Origin: Sphingomonadales bacterium
Lineage (GTDB): Bacteria; Pseudomonadota; Alphaproteobacteria; Sphingomonadales; Sphingomonadaceae
Direction: 5' to 3'
Length of the DNA: 64,000 bases
NCBI GenBank assembly: GCA_017309275.1
Contig: JAFKLT010000039.1
Location: forward strand, 31,746 to 95,745
In this document: positions 26,138-35,827 of the stretch, piece after piece
Numbering within the stretch: position 1 is the first letter of the stretch
Layout: every line of letters starts with the position of its first letter
Program-made: the position numbers and the translations under genes
Notes under the pieces: model-generated
Told to the model about the DNA's origin: nothing
The model's input: the letters and a program-made list of their open reading frames with translations, nothing else
Databases searched by the model: none

Positions 26138-26151
26138 TGCCAGCGCTGGCA
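26138..26151. promoter_or_regulatory. LacI-type operator 2 (uxaA side)
   Basis: Perfect 14-base palindrome TGCCAGCGCTGGCA. Its centre is 42 bases (about four helical turns) from operator 1, so both sites face the same side of the helix. It covers a GTG that could be taken as an early uxaA start. Confidence 0.78.
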
Positions 26152-26169
26152 ATATCCTATTCGAGCAAG

Positions 26170-27681
26170 ATGAGCGATGCTGCCGACATGCTGAAACCGC
26201 GCGTTCTTCGCGTTGCCGCGGAGGATGACGTCGCCGTTGCGCTGGAGCCGCTCGCCGCGGGTGAGGCGGTCGATGTGGACGGGCAGGCGGTGGTGATTGT
26301 CGACCCCGTGCCGGCGGGGCACAAGTTCGCGCTGCGCGCCGTTTCCATCTGTGAACGGGTCCATCGCTATCGCGCGCCGATCGGCGTTGCGACGCGTGCC
26401 ATCGCTCGCGGCGAGCATGTTCACAGCCACAATCTTTCGACCGCGCTGTCAGGCGAACTCGACTATCGCTTCGTGGGCGTGGCGAAAGGCGAGGCGGCGG
26501 CGCTGCCTCTGTCTGAGCGAAGCTTCCGCGGTTATCGCCGCGCCGACGGCAGCGTCGGGACGCGCAACGAGCTGTGGATATTGCCGACGGTCGGCTGTGT
26601 CGGCCGGCTGGGCGAGCGGCTGGCGCGCGAGGGCGAGGGCGTCGCGGGGCAGGCGATCGACGGCGTGCACGCGTTCAACCATCCCTTCGGCTGTTCGCAG
26701 CTAGGCGCCGACCTGGATGGCACCGCCGCGATCCTGGCAGCGCTGGCGCAGAACCCGAACGCGGGCGGCGTGCTGATCCTTGGCCTCGGTTGCGAATCGA
26801 ACCAGCTCGACGCGTTGCTAGCCCGTATTCCCGAAGAGCGGCGCGGCCGGATCCGTACGCTTCGCGCGCAGCAGGAGGGCGACGAATTCGCCGCCGGGCT
26901 GGCGCTGGTCGAAGAGCTGATAGCGTTGATGGCGGGCGACAGCCGCGAAGCGGTGCCGTTGTCGGGCCTGCGCCTGGGCGTGAAATGCGGGGGTTCGGAC
27001 GCGATGAGCGGCCTGACCGCGAACCCGCTGATCGGACGGATGGCCGATGCGGTGACCTCGGCGGGCGGCCAGGCGGTCCTGACTGAGATACCCGAGATGT
27101 TCGGCGCCGAAGCCTTGCTCCTCGAACGCGCGGAGAGTGAGGAGGTGTTCGACCGGCTGGCGGCGATGATCAACCGGTTCAAACGCTATTTCCTGGATCA
27201 CGGCGAGCCGGTGTCGGAGAATCCCAGCCCCGGCAACATCGCGGGCGGCATCACCACGCTGGAGGAAAAGTCGCTGGGTGCGGTCCAGAAGGGCGGCTTG
27301 GCGACGGTCACTGACGTCATCGCCTATGGCGAGCGGGCGGAGCGCGCGGGGCTCACGATATTGGAGGCGCCGGGCAATGACGCGGTATCGACGACCGCGC
27401 TCGCTGCGGCGGGCGTCACAATGACGCTGTTTTCCACTGGGCGTGGCACGCCGCTTGGCAGCCCGGTCCCGACGGTCAAGATCGCTTCCAACAGCGCGCT
27501 CGCCGCGCACAAGCCGCGCTGGATCGACTTCGACGCGGGCCGGGTTCTGGGCGAGGGGATGGAGGCCGCGGCAGAGGCGCTGATGGACCGCATCGTCGCG
27601 ATCGCCAGCGGCGAGCCCGCTTGCAACGAGACGAACGACGAGCGCGCGATAGGCATATGGAAGCGCGGCGTGACGCTTTAG
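26170..27681 (+). CDS. uxaA: altronate dehydratase UxaA
   Basis: About 503 residues. N-terminal SAF-like domain (VALEPLAAGEAVDVDG...VPAGHKFALRAV), then the UxaA core with RADGSVGTRNELWILPTVGC, HPFGCSQLGAD, ILGLGCESNQ, LGVKCGGSDAMSGLTANPLIG and EIPEMFGAE. It dehydrates altronate to 2-keto-3-deoxygluconate. I placed the start at ATG 26170 because the GTG at 26137 is inside operator 2; ATG 26188 is also possible. The KDG kinase and aldolase are not in the window. Confidence 0.93.
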   Translation: MSDAADMLKPRVLRVAAEDDVAVALEPLAAGEAVDVDGQAVVIVDPVPAGHKFALRAVSICERVHRYRAPIGVATRAIARGEHVHSHNLSTALSGELDYRFVGVAKGEAAALPLSERSFRGYRRADGSVGTRNELWILPTVGCVGRLGERLAREGEGVAGQAIDGVHAFNHPFGCSQLGADLDGTAAILAALAQNPNAGGVLILGLGCESNQLDALLARIPEERRGRIRTLRAQQEGDEFAAGLALVEELIALMAGDSREAVPLSGLRLGVKCGGSDAMSGLTANPLIGRMADAVTSAGGQAVLTEIPEMFGAEALLLERAESEEVFDRLAAMINRFKRYFLDHGEPVSENPSPGNIAGGITTLEEKSLGAVQKGGLATVTDVIAYGERAERAGLTILEAPGNDAVSTTALAAAGVTMTLFSTGRGTPLGSPVPTVKIASNSALAAHKPRWIDFDAGRVLGEGMEAAAEALMDRIVAIASGEPACNETNDERAIGIWKRGVTL

Positions 27682-27723
27682 CCGCGGGCTGGAAATCAGC
27701 AGCGCCGCCGGAAAACCGCCGCG

Positions 27724-28638
27724 CTAGAAAATCGTCCGATACCCCTGTGGCAGGCTCAGCTCGCGCGCGACCGCCAGCACCGACTGTGCGAGCGGGCTCA
27801 TCGGCGTGCGGTCGGACACGATGACGCCGATCCGGTTCGGCTCGCCGGTGTCGGGCAGCGGCGTCGCCACCGCCCAGTCGAGCCCGCCGAACAGCATCGC
27901 GTGGCTGTCGGGCATGATCGAGCAAAGCTGGCCCTGCCGCACGATCGCTAGCAGCGCGACATAGGAATCGGCGGTGACCACCGGCCGCAGCGCCAAGCCC
28001 AGCGCGGCCAGGCGCGCGTCGAGGATGCGGCGGTTCTGCATCCCCTGATGCAGCAGGCAGAGCGGCAGTGTCGCAAGGTCGCGCCAGTCCGGATCGGGCG
28101 GTACGGCGATGCCGTCGCGGGCGCTGACCAATATGCTGCGCTCGCTATAGAGCGGCACCGACAGCGCATGCGCGGGCGGCTCGAAATCCAGATAGGTGAT
28201 GCCCGCGTCGAGCTCGAACGCCTCCAGCTCGCGTTCGATCTGGCGCGAGGTCAGCGCACGAAGCTGGACGTTCACGCCGGGAAAGCGCGCGCGGATGGCC
28301 TCGACGAGCAAGCCGGTCGCGGGCATTGATGCGGGGATCGCGCCCAGCCGAAGCTCGCCCTTCAGCGGCCCCTGCGCCGTACTTGCCGCCTGTCCCAGCG
28401 CCTCCGCCGCGGCGACGAGTTGTTGCGCCCATGGCAGTATCGCCTCGCCCTCCGGCGTGAGGCCGGCATATTTGCGGTCGCGGACGATCAGCCGTCGGCC
28501 GAGCTGCGCCTCCAGCATCGCGATGCCCGCCGACAGCGTGGGCTGCGCGACGTTGCACGACGCGGCCGCGCGGCCGAAATGGCGTTCGCGGTGCAGCGCG
28601 AGGAAATATTCGATCAGGCGCGTTTGCATCCCGTTCAT
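27724..28638 (-). CDS. LysR-family regulator
   Basis: 304 residues. N-terminal wHTH MQTRLIEYFLALHRERHFGRAAASCNVAQPTLSAGIAMLEAQLGRRLIVRDR, followed by a substrate-binding domain (LKGELRLGAIPASMPATGLLVEAIRARFPGVNVQLRALTSRQIERELEAFELDAGITY). It is on the same strand as and downstream of dctA, 63 bases away, so it may share its transcript or regulate it; the ligand is unknown. Confidence 0.9.
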   Translation of the reverse strand: MNGMQTRLIEYFLALHRERHFGRAAASCNVAQPTLSAGIAMLEAQLGRRLIVRDRKYAGLTPEGEAILPWAQQLVAAAEALGQAASTAQGPLKGELRLGAIPASMPATGLLVEAIRARFPGVNVQLRALTSRQIERELEAFELDAGITYLDFEPPAHALSVPLYSERSILVSARDGIAVPPDPDWRDLATLPLCLLHQGMQNRRILDARLAALGLALRPVVTADSYVALLAIVRQGQLCSIMPDSHAMLFGGLDWAVATPLPDTGEPNRIGVIVSDRTPMSPLAQSVLAVARELSLPQGYRTIF

Positions 28639-28701
28639 TAGGCGTGGGGAGCGTCCTTTGTCACCGGCCGCTTTTCGTTTTGGCTCCCCGGGGTCCCGAT
28701 C

Positions 28702-30042
28702 CTAATCCATGTCCTGTTCGATCGGCGGCGCGGCGATGGTCGCCGGGGGTTTGCCGTCGAGCGCGCGGGCAAGCTGGTCGCGGTCGAGTGCATTGTCCCA
28801 GCGCGCGACGACGACGGTCGCGACGGCGTTACCGATGAAATTGGTGAGGCTGCGGCATTCGGACATGAACCGGTCGACGCCGAGGATCAGCGCCATGCCC
28901 GCGACGGGCACCGACGGCACGATCGACAGCGTCGCGGCCAGCGTGACGAAACCCGCGCCGGTGACTCCCGCGGCGCCCTTCGAACTCACCATAGCGACCA
29001 GCAGCAGGGCGATCTGGTCGCCTAGCGACAGATGGACGTTGCACGCCTGCGCGATGAACAGCGCGGCAAGGGTCATATAGATGTTGGTGCCGTCGAGATT
29101 GAACGAATAGCCGGTCGGAACGACCAGCCCGACGACCGATTTCTTGCAGCCCGCGCGCTCCATTTTTTCCATCAGACTGGGCAGCGCGCTTTCGGACGAG
29201 GAGGTGCCGAGCACGAGCAGCAGCTCGGCCTTCAGATAGCGGATGAGCTTGAAGATCGAAAAGCCGGCCAGCCGCGCCGCGATGCCGAGTATGACGACAA
29301 CGAAGATCAGCGAGGTGAGATAGAAGGTCGCGACCAGTCCGGCGAGGTTCGCCAGCGCTTCGATCCCATATTTGCCGATCGTAAATGCCATCGCGCCAAA
29401 GGCGCCGACCGGCGCCGCGCGCATCAATATGGCGACCAGCCGGAACACGACCAGCCCGACGCGTTCCAGCAGGTCGCGGACCGGCGCGGCGGGTTCGCCG
29501 ACCATCGACAACGCGATCCCGAACAGGATCGACACGAACAACACTTGCAACAACGATTCGCCCGCCAGCGCGGAGACCATCGTCGTCGGGATGATCGACA
29601 TCAGGAATTCGACGATGCTGCTGTGCTTCGCCTTTTCGACATAGGTGCTGACGGTCCCGGTATCGAGCGTGGCGGGCTCGACGTTCATCCCCGCGCCCGG
29701 CTGGACCGTGTTGGCGACGATCAGGCCGACGATCAGCGCGAGGGTCGAGAAGAAGAGGAAATAGGCGAAGGCCTTGCCCGCGACGCGGCCGACCGCGCGA
29801 AGCTCGGTCATGCCTGCGATCCCGGTGACGAGGGTCAGAAAGATTACCGGGGCGATGATCATCTTCACCAGCTTGATGAAGGCATCGCCCAGCGGCTTCA
29901 GCGCCTCGCCGGTCGCCGGCCAGAAATGGCCGATGACGACGCCAAGCAGGATGGCGACCAGCACCTGGACATAGAGATGGCGATAGAATGGAACGGGTTT
30001 GATCGGCGCCTGTCCGGATTGGTCGATTGCGATGACGGCCAC
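28702..30042 (-). CDS. dctA: C4-dicarboxylate:cation symporter DctA
   Basis: 446 residues, inner-membrane protein of the dicarboxylate/amino acid:cation symporter family. [86 protein letters not shown] and [19 protein letters not shown] are DctA signatures (serine-rich re-entrant loop and NLDGT). It imports succinate, fumarate and malate. It stands before the LysR gene on the same strand; the 230 bases upstream hold no gene. Confidence 0.93.
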   Translation of the reverse strand: MAVIAIDQSGQAPIKPVPFYRHLYVQVLVAILLGVVIGHFWPATGEALKPLGDAFIKLVKMIIAPVIFLTLVTGIAGMTELRAVGRVAGKAFAYFLFFSTLALIVGLIVANTVQPGAGMNVEPATLDTGTVSTYVEKAKHSSIVEFLMSIIPTTMVSALAGESLLQVLFVSILFGIALSMVGEPAAPVRDLLERVGLVVFRLVAILMRAAPVGAFGAMAFTIGKYGIEALANLAGLVATFYLTSLIFVVVILGIAARLAGFSIFKLIRYLKAELLLVLGTSSSESALPSLMEKMERAGCKKSVVGLVVPTGYSFNLDGTNIYMTLAALFIAQACNVHLSLGDQIALLLVAMVSSKGAAGVTGAGFVTLAATLSIVPSVPVAGMALILGVDRFMSECRSLTNFIGNAVATVVVARWDNALDRDQLARALDGKPPATIAAPPIEQDMD

Positions 30043-30274
30043 GCGTTACATCCTCCCAAGCGCGGTGCGCCGCGCTGCCCCTTGGTCCAGGTCGTCCCTG
30101 TTGCAGGGCCAGCGCCCAGACCCCTCGCTGGATGCTGTACGACAAGATCGGCCGCCATGCCATTGAACCGGTGGCCGACAGGAAATAAGCATCCTGTCAG
30201 AGCCGCCAGCTATCGCTTTGCGCCGCCTGTGCCCAAAGTCGAGGCCTGGGAAATGAAAAAGAGGGAGGGGCCGC

Positions 30275-31294
30275 ATGGGGCTCGATCTGGCACTTAGCGA
30301 TGACCAATGCTTGCTGCGGGACAATATCCAGCGCTTTCTTGCGGGCAACGACCGGCCGTCGGCGAGCGAGTTGTTCGACGTGCTGGGCCTCGGCGGCGTG
30401 ACGGTGCCCGAGGATGCCGGCGGTTTCGGCGGCGGGGTCGTCGACATGAGCCTGGTCGTGGCCGAACTGGGGCCGGTGCTGGCGGGCGCCGACTGGCTTT
30501 CGCACGCGATGGCGGCGTGGCTGCTGGGACAGGTGGCGCCGGGGCATGCGGCTCTTTCGGATCTCGCGAGCGGGCGTCGGCGGGCGGCGGTCATCTGCCA
30601 TGCATCGACGGCGCGCATGCCCGATATCGACGACGGGCTTCCGCGCGGTTCGGCCGAACTGGTCGCGGGCGGCGCCGAAGCCGATCTTTTCCTGTTCGCC
30701 GGCGTCGACATGATTGCGCTGATCGAAGCCGATCCGGCGATGATCGAGCAACGGCATCGTATCATGCACGACGGCAATGTCTGCGCCGACCTGGTCTTCA
30801 CGCTGAAGACCGGGGATGTCGAGCCTCTGGCATCCGGCACCCTTGCGCGCGACCTGATCGAAGCGGCGAACGACATGATGCTCGTGGCGCGCTGTGCCGA
30901 GGCCATCGGGTTGATGCGGCGGATGATGACCGACAGCGCCGACTATCTGGCGCAGCGCAAGCAGTTCGGCCGGGCGATCGGAACCTTTCAGGTACTGCGC
31001 CATCGCGCGGCCGACATGCAGATCGCGCTGATGAAGGCGGGCGCGCTGACCGAGGTCGCCATTCTTGCCGCCGCCGGCAAAGGCGGCGATCCCGGCCGCC
31101 TGACCAGCGCGGCCTGTGTCGAGGTGGCCGACGCGGTCCGGATCGTCGGCGAGGGCGCCGTGCAAATTCACGGCGCGATGGGACTGACCGAGGAACTGAG
31201 CCTGGGCGGACATTTCAAGCGCGGGCTGGCGATCGCCGCGGCCTTTGGTCCACAGGCGGCGCATCTGGCGCGCTTTGCCGAAGAGGCAGCCTAG
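30275..31294 (+). CDS. acyl-CoA dehydrogenase family protein, short form
   Basis: 339 residues. Recognisable are the N-terminal helical domain (LSDDQCLLRDNIQRFLAG...GVTVPEDAGGFGGGVVDMSLVVAELGPVLAG) and the C-terminal domain (YLAQRKQFGRAIGTFQVLRHRAADMQIALMKAG, AVQIHGAMGLTEELSLGGHFKRG). The middle beta domain lacks the usual WITN/GS FAD contact motifs, as in the smaller partner of heteromeric acyl-CoA dehydrogenases. The stop shares a CTAG with the convergent dehydrogenase gene. Substrate unknown. Confidence 0.85.
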   Translation: MGLDLALSDDQCLLRDNIQRFLAGNDRPSASELFDVLGLGGVTVPEDAGGFGGGVVDMSLVVAELGPVLAGADWLSHAMAAWLLGQVAPGHAALSDLASGRRRAAVICHASTARMPDIDDGLPRGSAELVAGGAEADLFLFAGVDMIALIEADPAMIEQRHRIMHDGNVCADLVFTLKTGDVEPLASGTLARDLIEAANDMMLVARCAEAIGLMRRMMTDSADYLAQRKQFGRAIGTFQVLRHRAADMQIALMKAGALTEVAILAAAGKGGDPGRLTSAACVEVADAVRIVGEGAVQIHGAMGLTEELSLGGHFKRGLAIAAAFGPQAAHLARFAEEAA

Positions 31295-32421
31295 TCGAGG
31301 ACGATGCGCGCGATCAGGTCGCGCTGGATTTCGTTCGATCCGGCATAGATGCTCGCCGCGCGATCGTTGAGATAGCGCGGCACCGCGACCGCCAGGTCGG
31401 CGGGCATTTGTCCGTCTGCGTCGGCCCAGGCGGCCGGGCCGCCGACGTCGCAGGCCAGCACGTCGATCCGCTGCGCAGCCTCGGTTCCCATGATCTTCAG
31501 CGCGGAGGCATAGAGCGCGGTGCTGCCGCCGACGCCCCGCATCGCTTTCAGCTCCAGCGCCTGCAGCGCCTGCAGGCCGATGGCCTCGCGGTCGGCGCGC
31601 GCGCGCATCACGGGGTCCAGGTCGGCGCGGGCCCGCAGCCGTTCCAGCCGCCCGATCAGCCCGGGCGCATATTTGCCTCCACGCTCGAACGTCAGCAGAT
31701 GCTTGGCGACCGACCAGCCCTCATTTTCCGCGCCCAGACGGTTCGCCTGCGGCACGCGCACATCGTCGAAGAAGACCTGGTTGAACTCATGATCGCCCGC
31801 CAGGGTGCGGATCGGTTCGACGCTGATCCCCGGCGTCGCCATGTCGAGCAGCAGAAAGCTGATGCCCGCCTGTGCCTTGCCTTCGGTAGAGGTGCGGACG
31901 AGCGCGAACATGCGGTTCGCGAAATGCGCGTGCGTCGTCCATATCTTTGATCCGTTGAGGATATAATCGGCGCAGTCGGGCGTCGCCCGAAGCTGGAGCG
32001 AGGCCAGGTCCGACCCCGCGCCGGGCTCGGAAAAGCCCTGGCACCAATAATCCTCGCCTGACAAGATGCGCGGCAGATAATGGGCGCGCTGGTCGGGCGT
32101 GCCATAATGCATGATTACCGGCGCAACCATCTTCAACCCCATTGGCGCCAGCCCGGGCGCACCCGCGCGCGCGCATTCGGCGGCGAAGATATAGCGCTGG
32201 ATCTCGTCCCATCCGGGGCCGCCGAACTCGGCGGGCCAATCGGGCGCCGCCCAGCCGTGCGCGTTCAGGATGCGCTGCCACGGCAGGGTGACGGCGGGGT
32301 CGATGAAGACGCTGGTTGCGCGCGCCGCGGCCGCGCGCAGCGTGTCGGTCAGGTTCGCGTCGAGGAAGGCGCGAACCTCGTTCTGAAAGGCTTTCAGCGC
32401 CGGGTCGTTCAGCATGTCCAT
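31291..32421 (-). CDS. acyl-CoA dehydrogenase
   Basis: 376 residues, full length. WPAEFGGPGWDEIQRYIFAAECARAGAPG, CQGFSEPGAGSDLASLQLRA and LNGSKIWTTHAHFANRMFALVRT are the FAD/substrate motifs; the C-terminus has YAGSNEIQRDLIARIVLD. The Glu base seen in medium-chain enzymes (YEGT) reads YAGS, so the base would lie elsewhere, as in several fatty/steroid side-chain types. It could pair with the product of the convergent gene. Cytoplasmic beta-oxidation step, chain specificity unknown. Confidence 0.9.
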   Translation of the reverse strand: MDMLNDPALKAFQNEVRAFLDANLTDTLRAAAARATSVFIDPAVTLPWQRILNAHGWAAPDWPAEFGGPGWDEIQRYIFAAECARAGAPGLAPMGLKMVAPVIMHYGTPDQRAHYLPRILSGEDYWCQGFSEPGAGSDLASLQLRATPDCADYILNGSKIWTTHAHFANRMFALVRTSTEGKAQAGISFLLLDMATPGISVEPIRTLAGDHEFNQVFFDDVRVPQANRLGAENEGWSVAKHLLTFERGGKYAPGLIGRLERLRARADLDPVMRARADREAIGLQALQALELKAMRGVGGSTALYASALKIMGTEAAQRIDVLACDVGGPAAWADADGQMPADLAVAVPRYLNDRAASIYAGSNEIQRDLIARIVLD

Positions 32422-32469
32422 GCGCCGTTTATCGGCCAGCGCGCCGCGCCGGCCAAGCTGGCACCTGCA

Positions 32470-33219
32470 TCAGGCCGCACGCGCACCGACGAAACCCAGC
32501 CCGGCGGCGATCTGGATCGATTGCGCGCGCCCCGTCGCGCCGAGTTTTGCCGCCGCATTGCGCAGATGGAAACGCACCGTCGAAACCGACAGCGACAGGA
32601 TGATGCCGATCTCGCCATCGGTCTTGCCCGCCGCCGCCCAGCGCAGACACTGGACCTCGCGCCGCGTCAGCGTCTGCGGCACGGTGGCGTTGCGCGGTCG
32701 CCCGCGCGCCTCATTGTGCGTCGCGACCAGCTTGAGCGCCAGATTGTGGAGGTCGCCGGCATGGCGTTCGAACAGCGACTCGACCCCGACCGGTTCGCGC
32801 GAGCACCAGAAAACGGCGCCGACCAGCCCGCGCGGCAGGTGGACGGGGGCAATGATCGCCTCGCCGAAATTGGGCGTATTCTTTGCCTGCTCGCAATCGA
32901 CCGCTTCCAGCAACTGCGTCGGCCGCCAGGTTCGGAGCCGCCCGTCGCTGTAGAAAAAGGGTTCGGCGACCAGCCGGGCGGCGGTCAGAAAGGCGATGTG
33001 CAGCGCAAGCTTGCGGTCGCGCCAATAGGCATGGTCGGGATCGACCCAGTGAAAGCTGGTCTCCGCATAGGGTTTTCCGTCGGCGTCGCTCATCGGTTCA
33101 GGGTCGCCAAGATCGGCCTGCGCGGCGACATAGGGCAGGCCGATCCGGTCGCCCGCCGCCTGAACCGCGGTGATCAAGGCGGGCATCTCTGCCCAGCATT
33201 GCGCCCGATAATCCGTCAC
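32470..33219 (-). CDS. LuxR-family regulator with autoinducer-binding-like domain
   Basis: 249 residues. The C-terminus is a LuxR HTH (TLTRREVQCLRWAAAGKTDGEIGIILSLSVSTVRFHLRNAAAKLGATGRAQSIQIAAGLGFV). The N-terminal ~160 residues have the length and layout of an autoinducer-binding domain (FHWVDPDHAYWRDRKLALHIAF, FGEAIIAPVHLPRGLVGAVFWCS). No LuxI synthase is near, so it would be a LuxR solo. It is divergent from the TonB receptor gene at 33356 and could regulate it. Confidence 0.8.
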   Translation of the reverse strand: MTDYRAQCWAEMPALITAVQAAGDRIGLPYVAAQADLGDPEPMSDADGKPYAETSFHWVDPDHAYWRDRKLALHIAFLTAARLVAEPFFYSDGRLRTWRPTQLLEAVDCEQAKNTPNFGEAIIAPVHLPRGLVGAVFWCSREPVGVESLFERHAGDLHNLALKLVATHNEARGRPRNATVPQTLTRREVQCLRWAAAGKTDGEIGIILSLSVSTVRFHLRNAAAKLGATGRAQSIQIAAGLGFVGARAA

Positions 33220-33355
33220 GCGCCCAATCCTCCCTTATCCTGACACAGGTGTCAGCTTGTCTGCCCCGCCGCAATTCTGTCCTCTGTCACGGTCCGGTTC
33301 ATGCGCGACGCTCGCAAAAGACGAGCCCCGCGACAAGCCGTTTGAGGGAGGATGA

Positions 33356-35812
33356 ATGATGAAGGCAACCCGTATTTTCCTGCTCGCTGGTGCGAGCCTC
33401 TCCTTTGCCATGCCCGCGTTCGCGACCGAGGCGGCAGCAGACGGGGGCGCCGATACCGCATCGACCGAGGGTGAGATTATCGTCACGGCGCAGCGCCGCG
33501 CGGAATCGATCAACGACGTCGGCATGGCGATCCAGGCCGTCGACGGCAAAACGCTCGAGAGCCTGCGCGTCACCGACGTTCGCGACCTGACCGCCGTCGC
33601 ACCCAGCTTCACCGTGTCGCAAAGTTATCAGGGCGTGCCGACCTATACGCTGCGCGGGATCGGCTTCAACACGATCAACCTGTCGTCGACCTCGACCGTC
33701 GGCACCTATGTCGACGAGGTCGCTTATGCCTATCCGATCATGAACACCGGTCCGGTGATGGACCTCGAACGCGTCGAGGTGCTGAAGGGGCCGCAGGGCA
33801 CGCTCTATGGCCGCAATACGACCGCGGGGCTGATCAACTTCATCACCGGCAAGCCGACCGACAGCTTCGAGGGAAGCATCCGCGCCGACCTGGGCAATTA
33901 TCAGACCTACAACATCGGCGGGCATATCTCGGGCCCGCTTGGCGAGGGGATCGCCGCGCGCATCGCCTTCCGCAGCGAGAACAGCGACAAGGGCTGGCAG
34001 GTCAGTAACACGCGCGGCGAGCGCCAGGGTGAGGTCGAAAAGCTGGGCGTTCGGGGCTCGCTGGCGATCGATCCCGCCGCCGGCACGCATTTCGATCTGT
34101 CGGTGACATGGTGGCAGAACAAGTCCGATACGGTGGTCGGGCAGGGGATCGGTTTCACCCCGGCGACCAACCCCACGACCGGCACCAGCAATTCGCGCTT
34201 CTTCAACGCGCCTGGGCTCGCCGCCTATCTGGCGGGCAACGCGCCGACGAAGGCGACGCAGGCCGACTGGGCGCCTTATGCGCAGCGATCGGCCGACATC
34301 GGAACTGGCCTCGGCCTCGACGGCCCGCTTGCCGAGGACAATCGCTTCTGGGGCCTGAAGTTGCGCTGGGACCAGGATTTGGGCGACACGATGAAGCTCG
34401 TCTCGCTCACCAGCTACAACGACTTCAAGCGCAACGCGCTGTCCGACTGGAGCGGCGCGCCGTACGAAATCCTGCTCCAGAACACGGTCGGGCGGATCAA
34501 GAGCTTTGCGCAGGACCTGCATGTCGAGGGTGAGAGCGGACCCGTTACCTGGCTGGTGGGCGCCTATTATGCGAAGGACCGCATCATCGATTCCAACCGC
34601 ACGATGCTGGGCCAGAATGCCAATGTTGGCCTGATCCGCGCGGCGGGCGCGCCGTTGCTCGCCAGCCCGATCTTCAATGCGCAGGGCTATACGCTGGCAC
34701 AGCTTCAGCAGGCATTCCGCACTTATGAGGATTTCGGGCATATACGCACGCGGACGTGGAGCGTCTTCGCCAACGCCGACTGGGAACTCAGCGATCAGTT
34801 CAAGGTCAGCGGCGGCATCCGCTATACCGAGGACAAGCAGCGCTACAACGGCTGTTCGCGCGACTTCAACGGCAACATGCTGCCGAACGTCAACGTCGTG
34901 AACCGCGCGCTCTATCTCCAGACCTATGGCGTGCTCGCCGCGCCGATCAGCCAGGGACAGTGCAACACCTTCGATCCCGCGACAGGCACCTTCGGCGAGG
35001 TTCGCTCGCTACTCGACGAGAATAATGTCGCGTGGCGCGTTGCGCTCAACTGGTCCCCGAACAGCGACACGCTGCTCTACACCTCGGTTTCGCGCGGGTA
35101 CAAGTCGGGGACGACGCCGATCAACGCCGCAAACCTCGCGCGCCAGAATGCGCCGGTGACGCAGGAAAAGCTGACCGCCTATGAAGCCGGCATCAAGGCG
35201 ACGCTTGCCGACCGCATGGTCCAGGCCAATCTGTCGGTGTTCTACTATGACTATGCCGACAAGCAGATCAGCACCTATTTCGCCGACCCGATCTACACCG
35301 CGCTCTCGCGCCTCGACAATGTGCCGAAGTCGAAGGCCTATGGCGTCGAGGGCGAACTGACCGTCCGTCCGGCGACGGGGCTGACGATGTCGGCGAACGC
35401 GCTGTGGCTGAAGACGCGGATCAGCAATTACATCGGCACCAACGCGGCGGGGCAGCCCGAGAATTTCGACGGCGCCGAATTCATCTACAGCCCCGAATTC
35501 CAGGGCAGCCTGACGCTGGCCTATGACACGCCGGTTTCGGACAGCCTCAGCCTGACCGGCGCGGTCAGCGCGCGGTATCAGAGCCAGTCGAACACGATCT
35601 TCGAGGATCTGCCGCTCTACAAGGTCAAGGCCTATGGCACCGTCAACGCCAGCCTGGGTCTGAAGAGCGAGAGCGGCTGGTCGGTGTCGCTGTGGGCCAA
35701 GAATCTGTTCAACAATTATTACTGGTCGGCAGTCGCCAGCAATGCCAACGTCGTGGTCCGGTTCCCGAACCCGCCGCGGACCTATGGCCTGACGCTGGGC
35801 TTCGATTTCTGA
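33356..35812 (+). CDS. TonB-dependent outer-membrane receptor
   Basis: 818 residues. Signal peptide MMKATRIFLLAGASLSFAMPAFA, plug with GEIIVTAQRRAESINDVGMAIQAVDGKTLESLRVTDVRDLTAVAPSFTVSQ and MDLERVEVLKGPQGTLYGRNTTAGLINFITGKPTD, and a barrel ending GLTLGFDF. GGGAGGA is just before the start (ATG 33356 or 33359). The MpaB-family gene follows at 16 bases, so they are probably one transcript. Ligand unknown; the barrel family is the one common in sphingomonad catabolic islands. Confidence 0.93.
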   Translation: MMKATRIFLLAGASLSFAMPAFATEAAADGGADTASTEGEIIVTAQRRAESINDVGMAIQAVDGKTLESLRVTDVRDLTAVAPSFTVSQSYQGVPTYTLRGIGFNTINLSSTSTVGTYVDEVAYAYPIMNTGPVMDLERVEVLKGPQGTLYGRNTTAGLINFITGKPTDSFEGSIRADLGNYQTYNIGGHISGPLGEGIAARIAFRSENSDKGWQVSNTRGERQGEVEKLGVRGSLAIDPAAGTHFDLSVTWWQNKSDTVVGQGIGFTPATNPTTGTSNSRFFNAPGLAAYLAGNAPTKATQADWAPYAQRSADIGTGLGLDGPLAEDNRFWGLKLRWDQDLGDTMKLVSLTSYNDFKRNALSDWSGAPYEILLQNTVGRIKSFAQDLHVEGESGPVTWLVGAYYAKDRIIDSNRTMLGQNANVGLIRAAGAPLLASPIFNAQGYTLAQLQQAFRTYEDFGHIRTRTWSVFANADWELSDQFKVSGGIRYTEDKQRYNGCSRDFNGNMLPNVNVVNRALYLQTYGVLAAPISQGQCNTFDPATGTFGEVRSLLDENNVAWRVALNWSPNSDTLLYTSVSRGYKSGTTPINAANLARQNAPVTQEKLTAYEAGIKATLADRMVQANLSVFYYDYADKQISTYFADPIYTALSRLDNVPKSKAYGVEGELTVRPATGLTMSANALWLKTRISNYIGTNAAGQPENFDGAEFIYSPEFQGSLTLAYDTPVSDSLSLTGAVSARYQSQSNTIFEDLPLYKVKAYGTVNASLGLKSESGWSVSLWAKNLFNNYYWSAVASNANVVVRFPNPPRTYGLTLGFDF

Positions 35813-35827
35813 TCCGGATGGACTAGG

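Noticed and set aside
26137-26169. Upstream GTG start for uxaA
   Set aside because: It lies inside the second perfect LacI operator and has no ribosome site; ATG 26170 is preferred.
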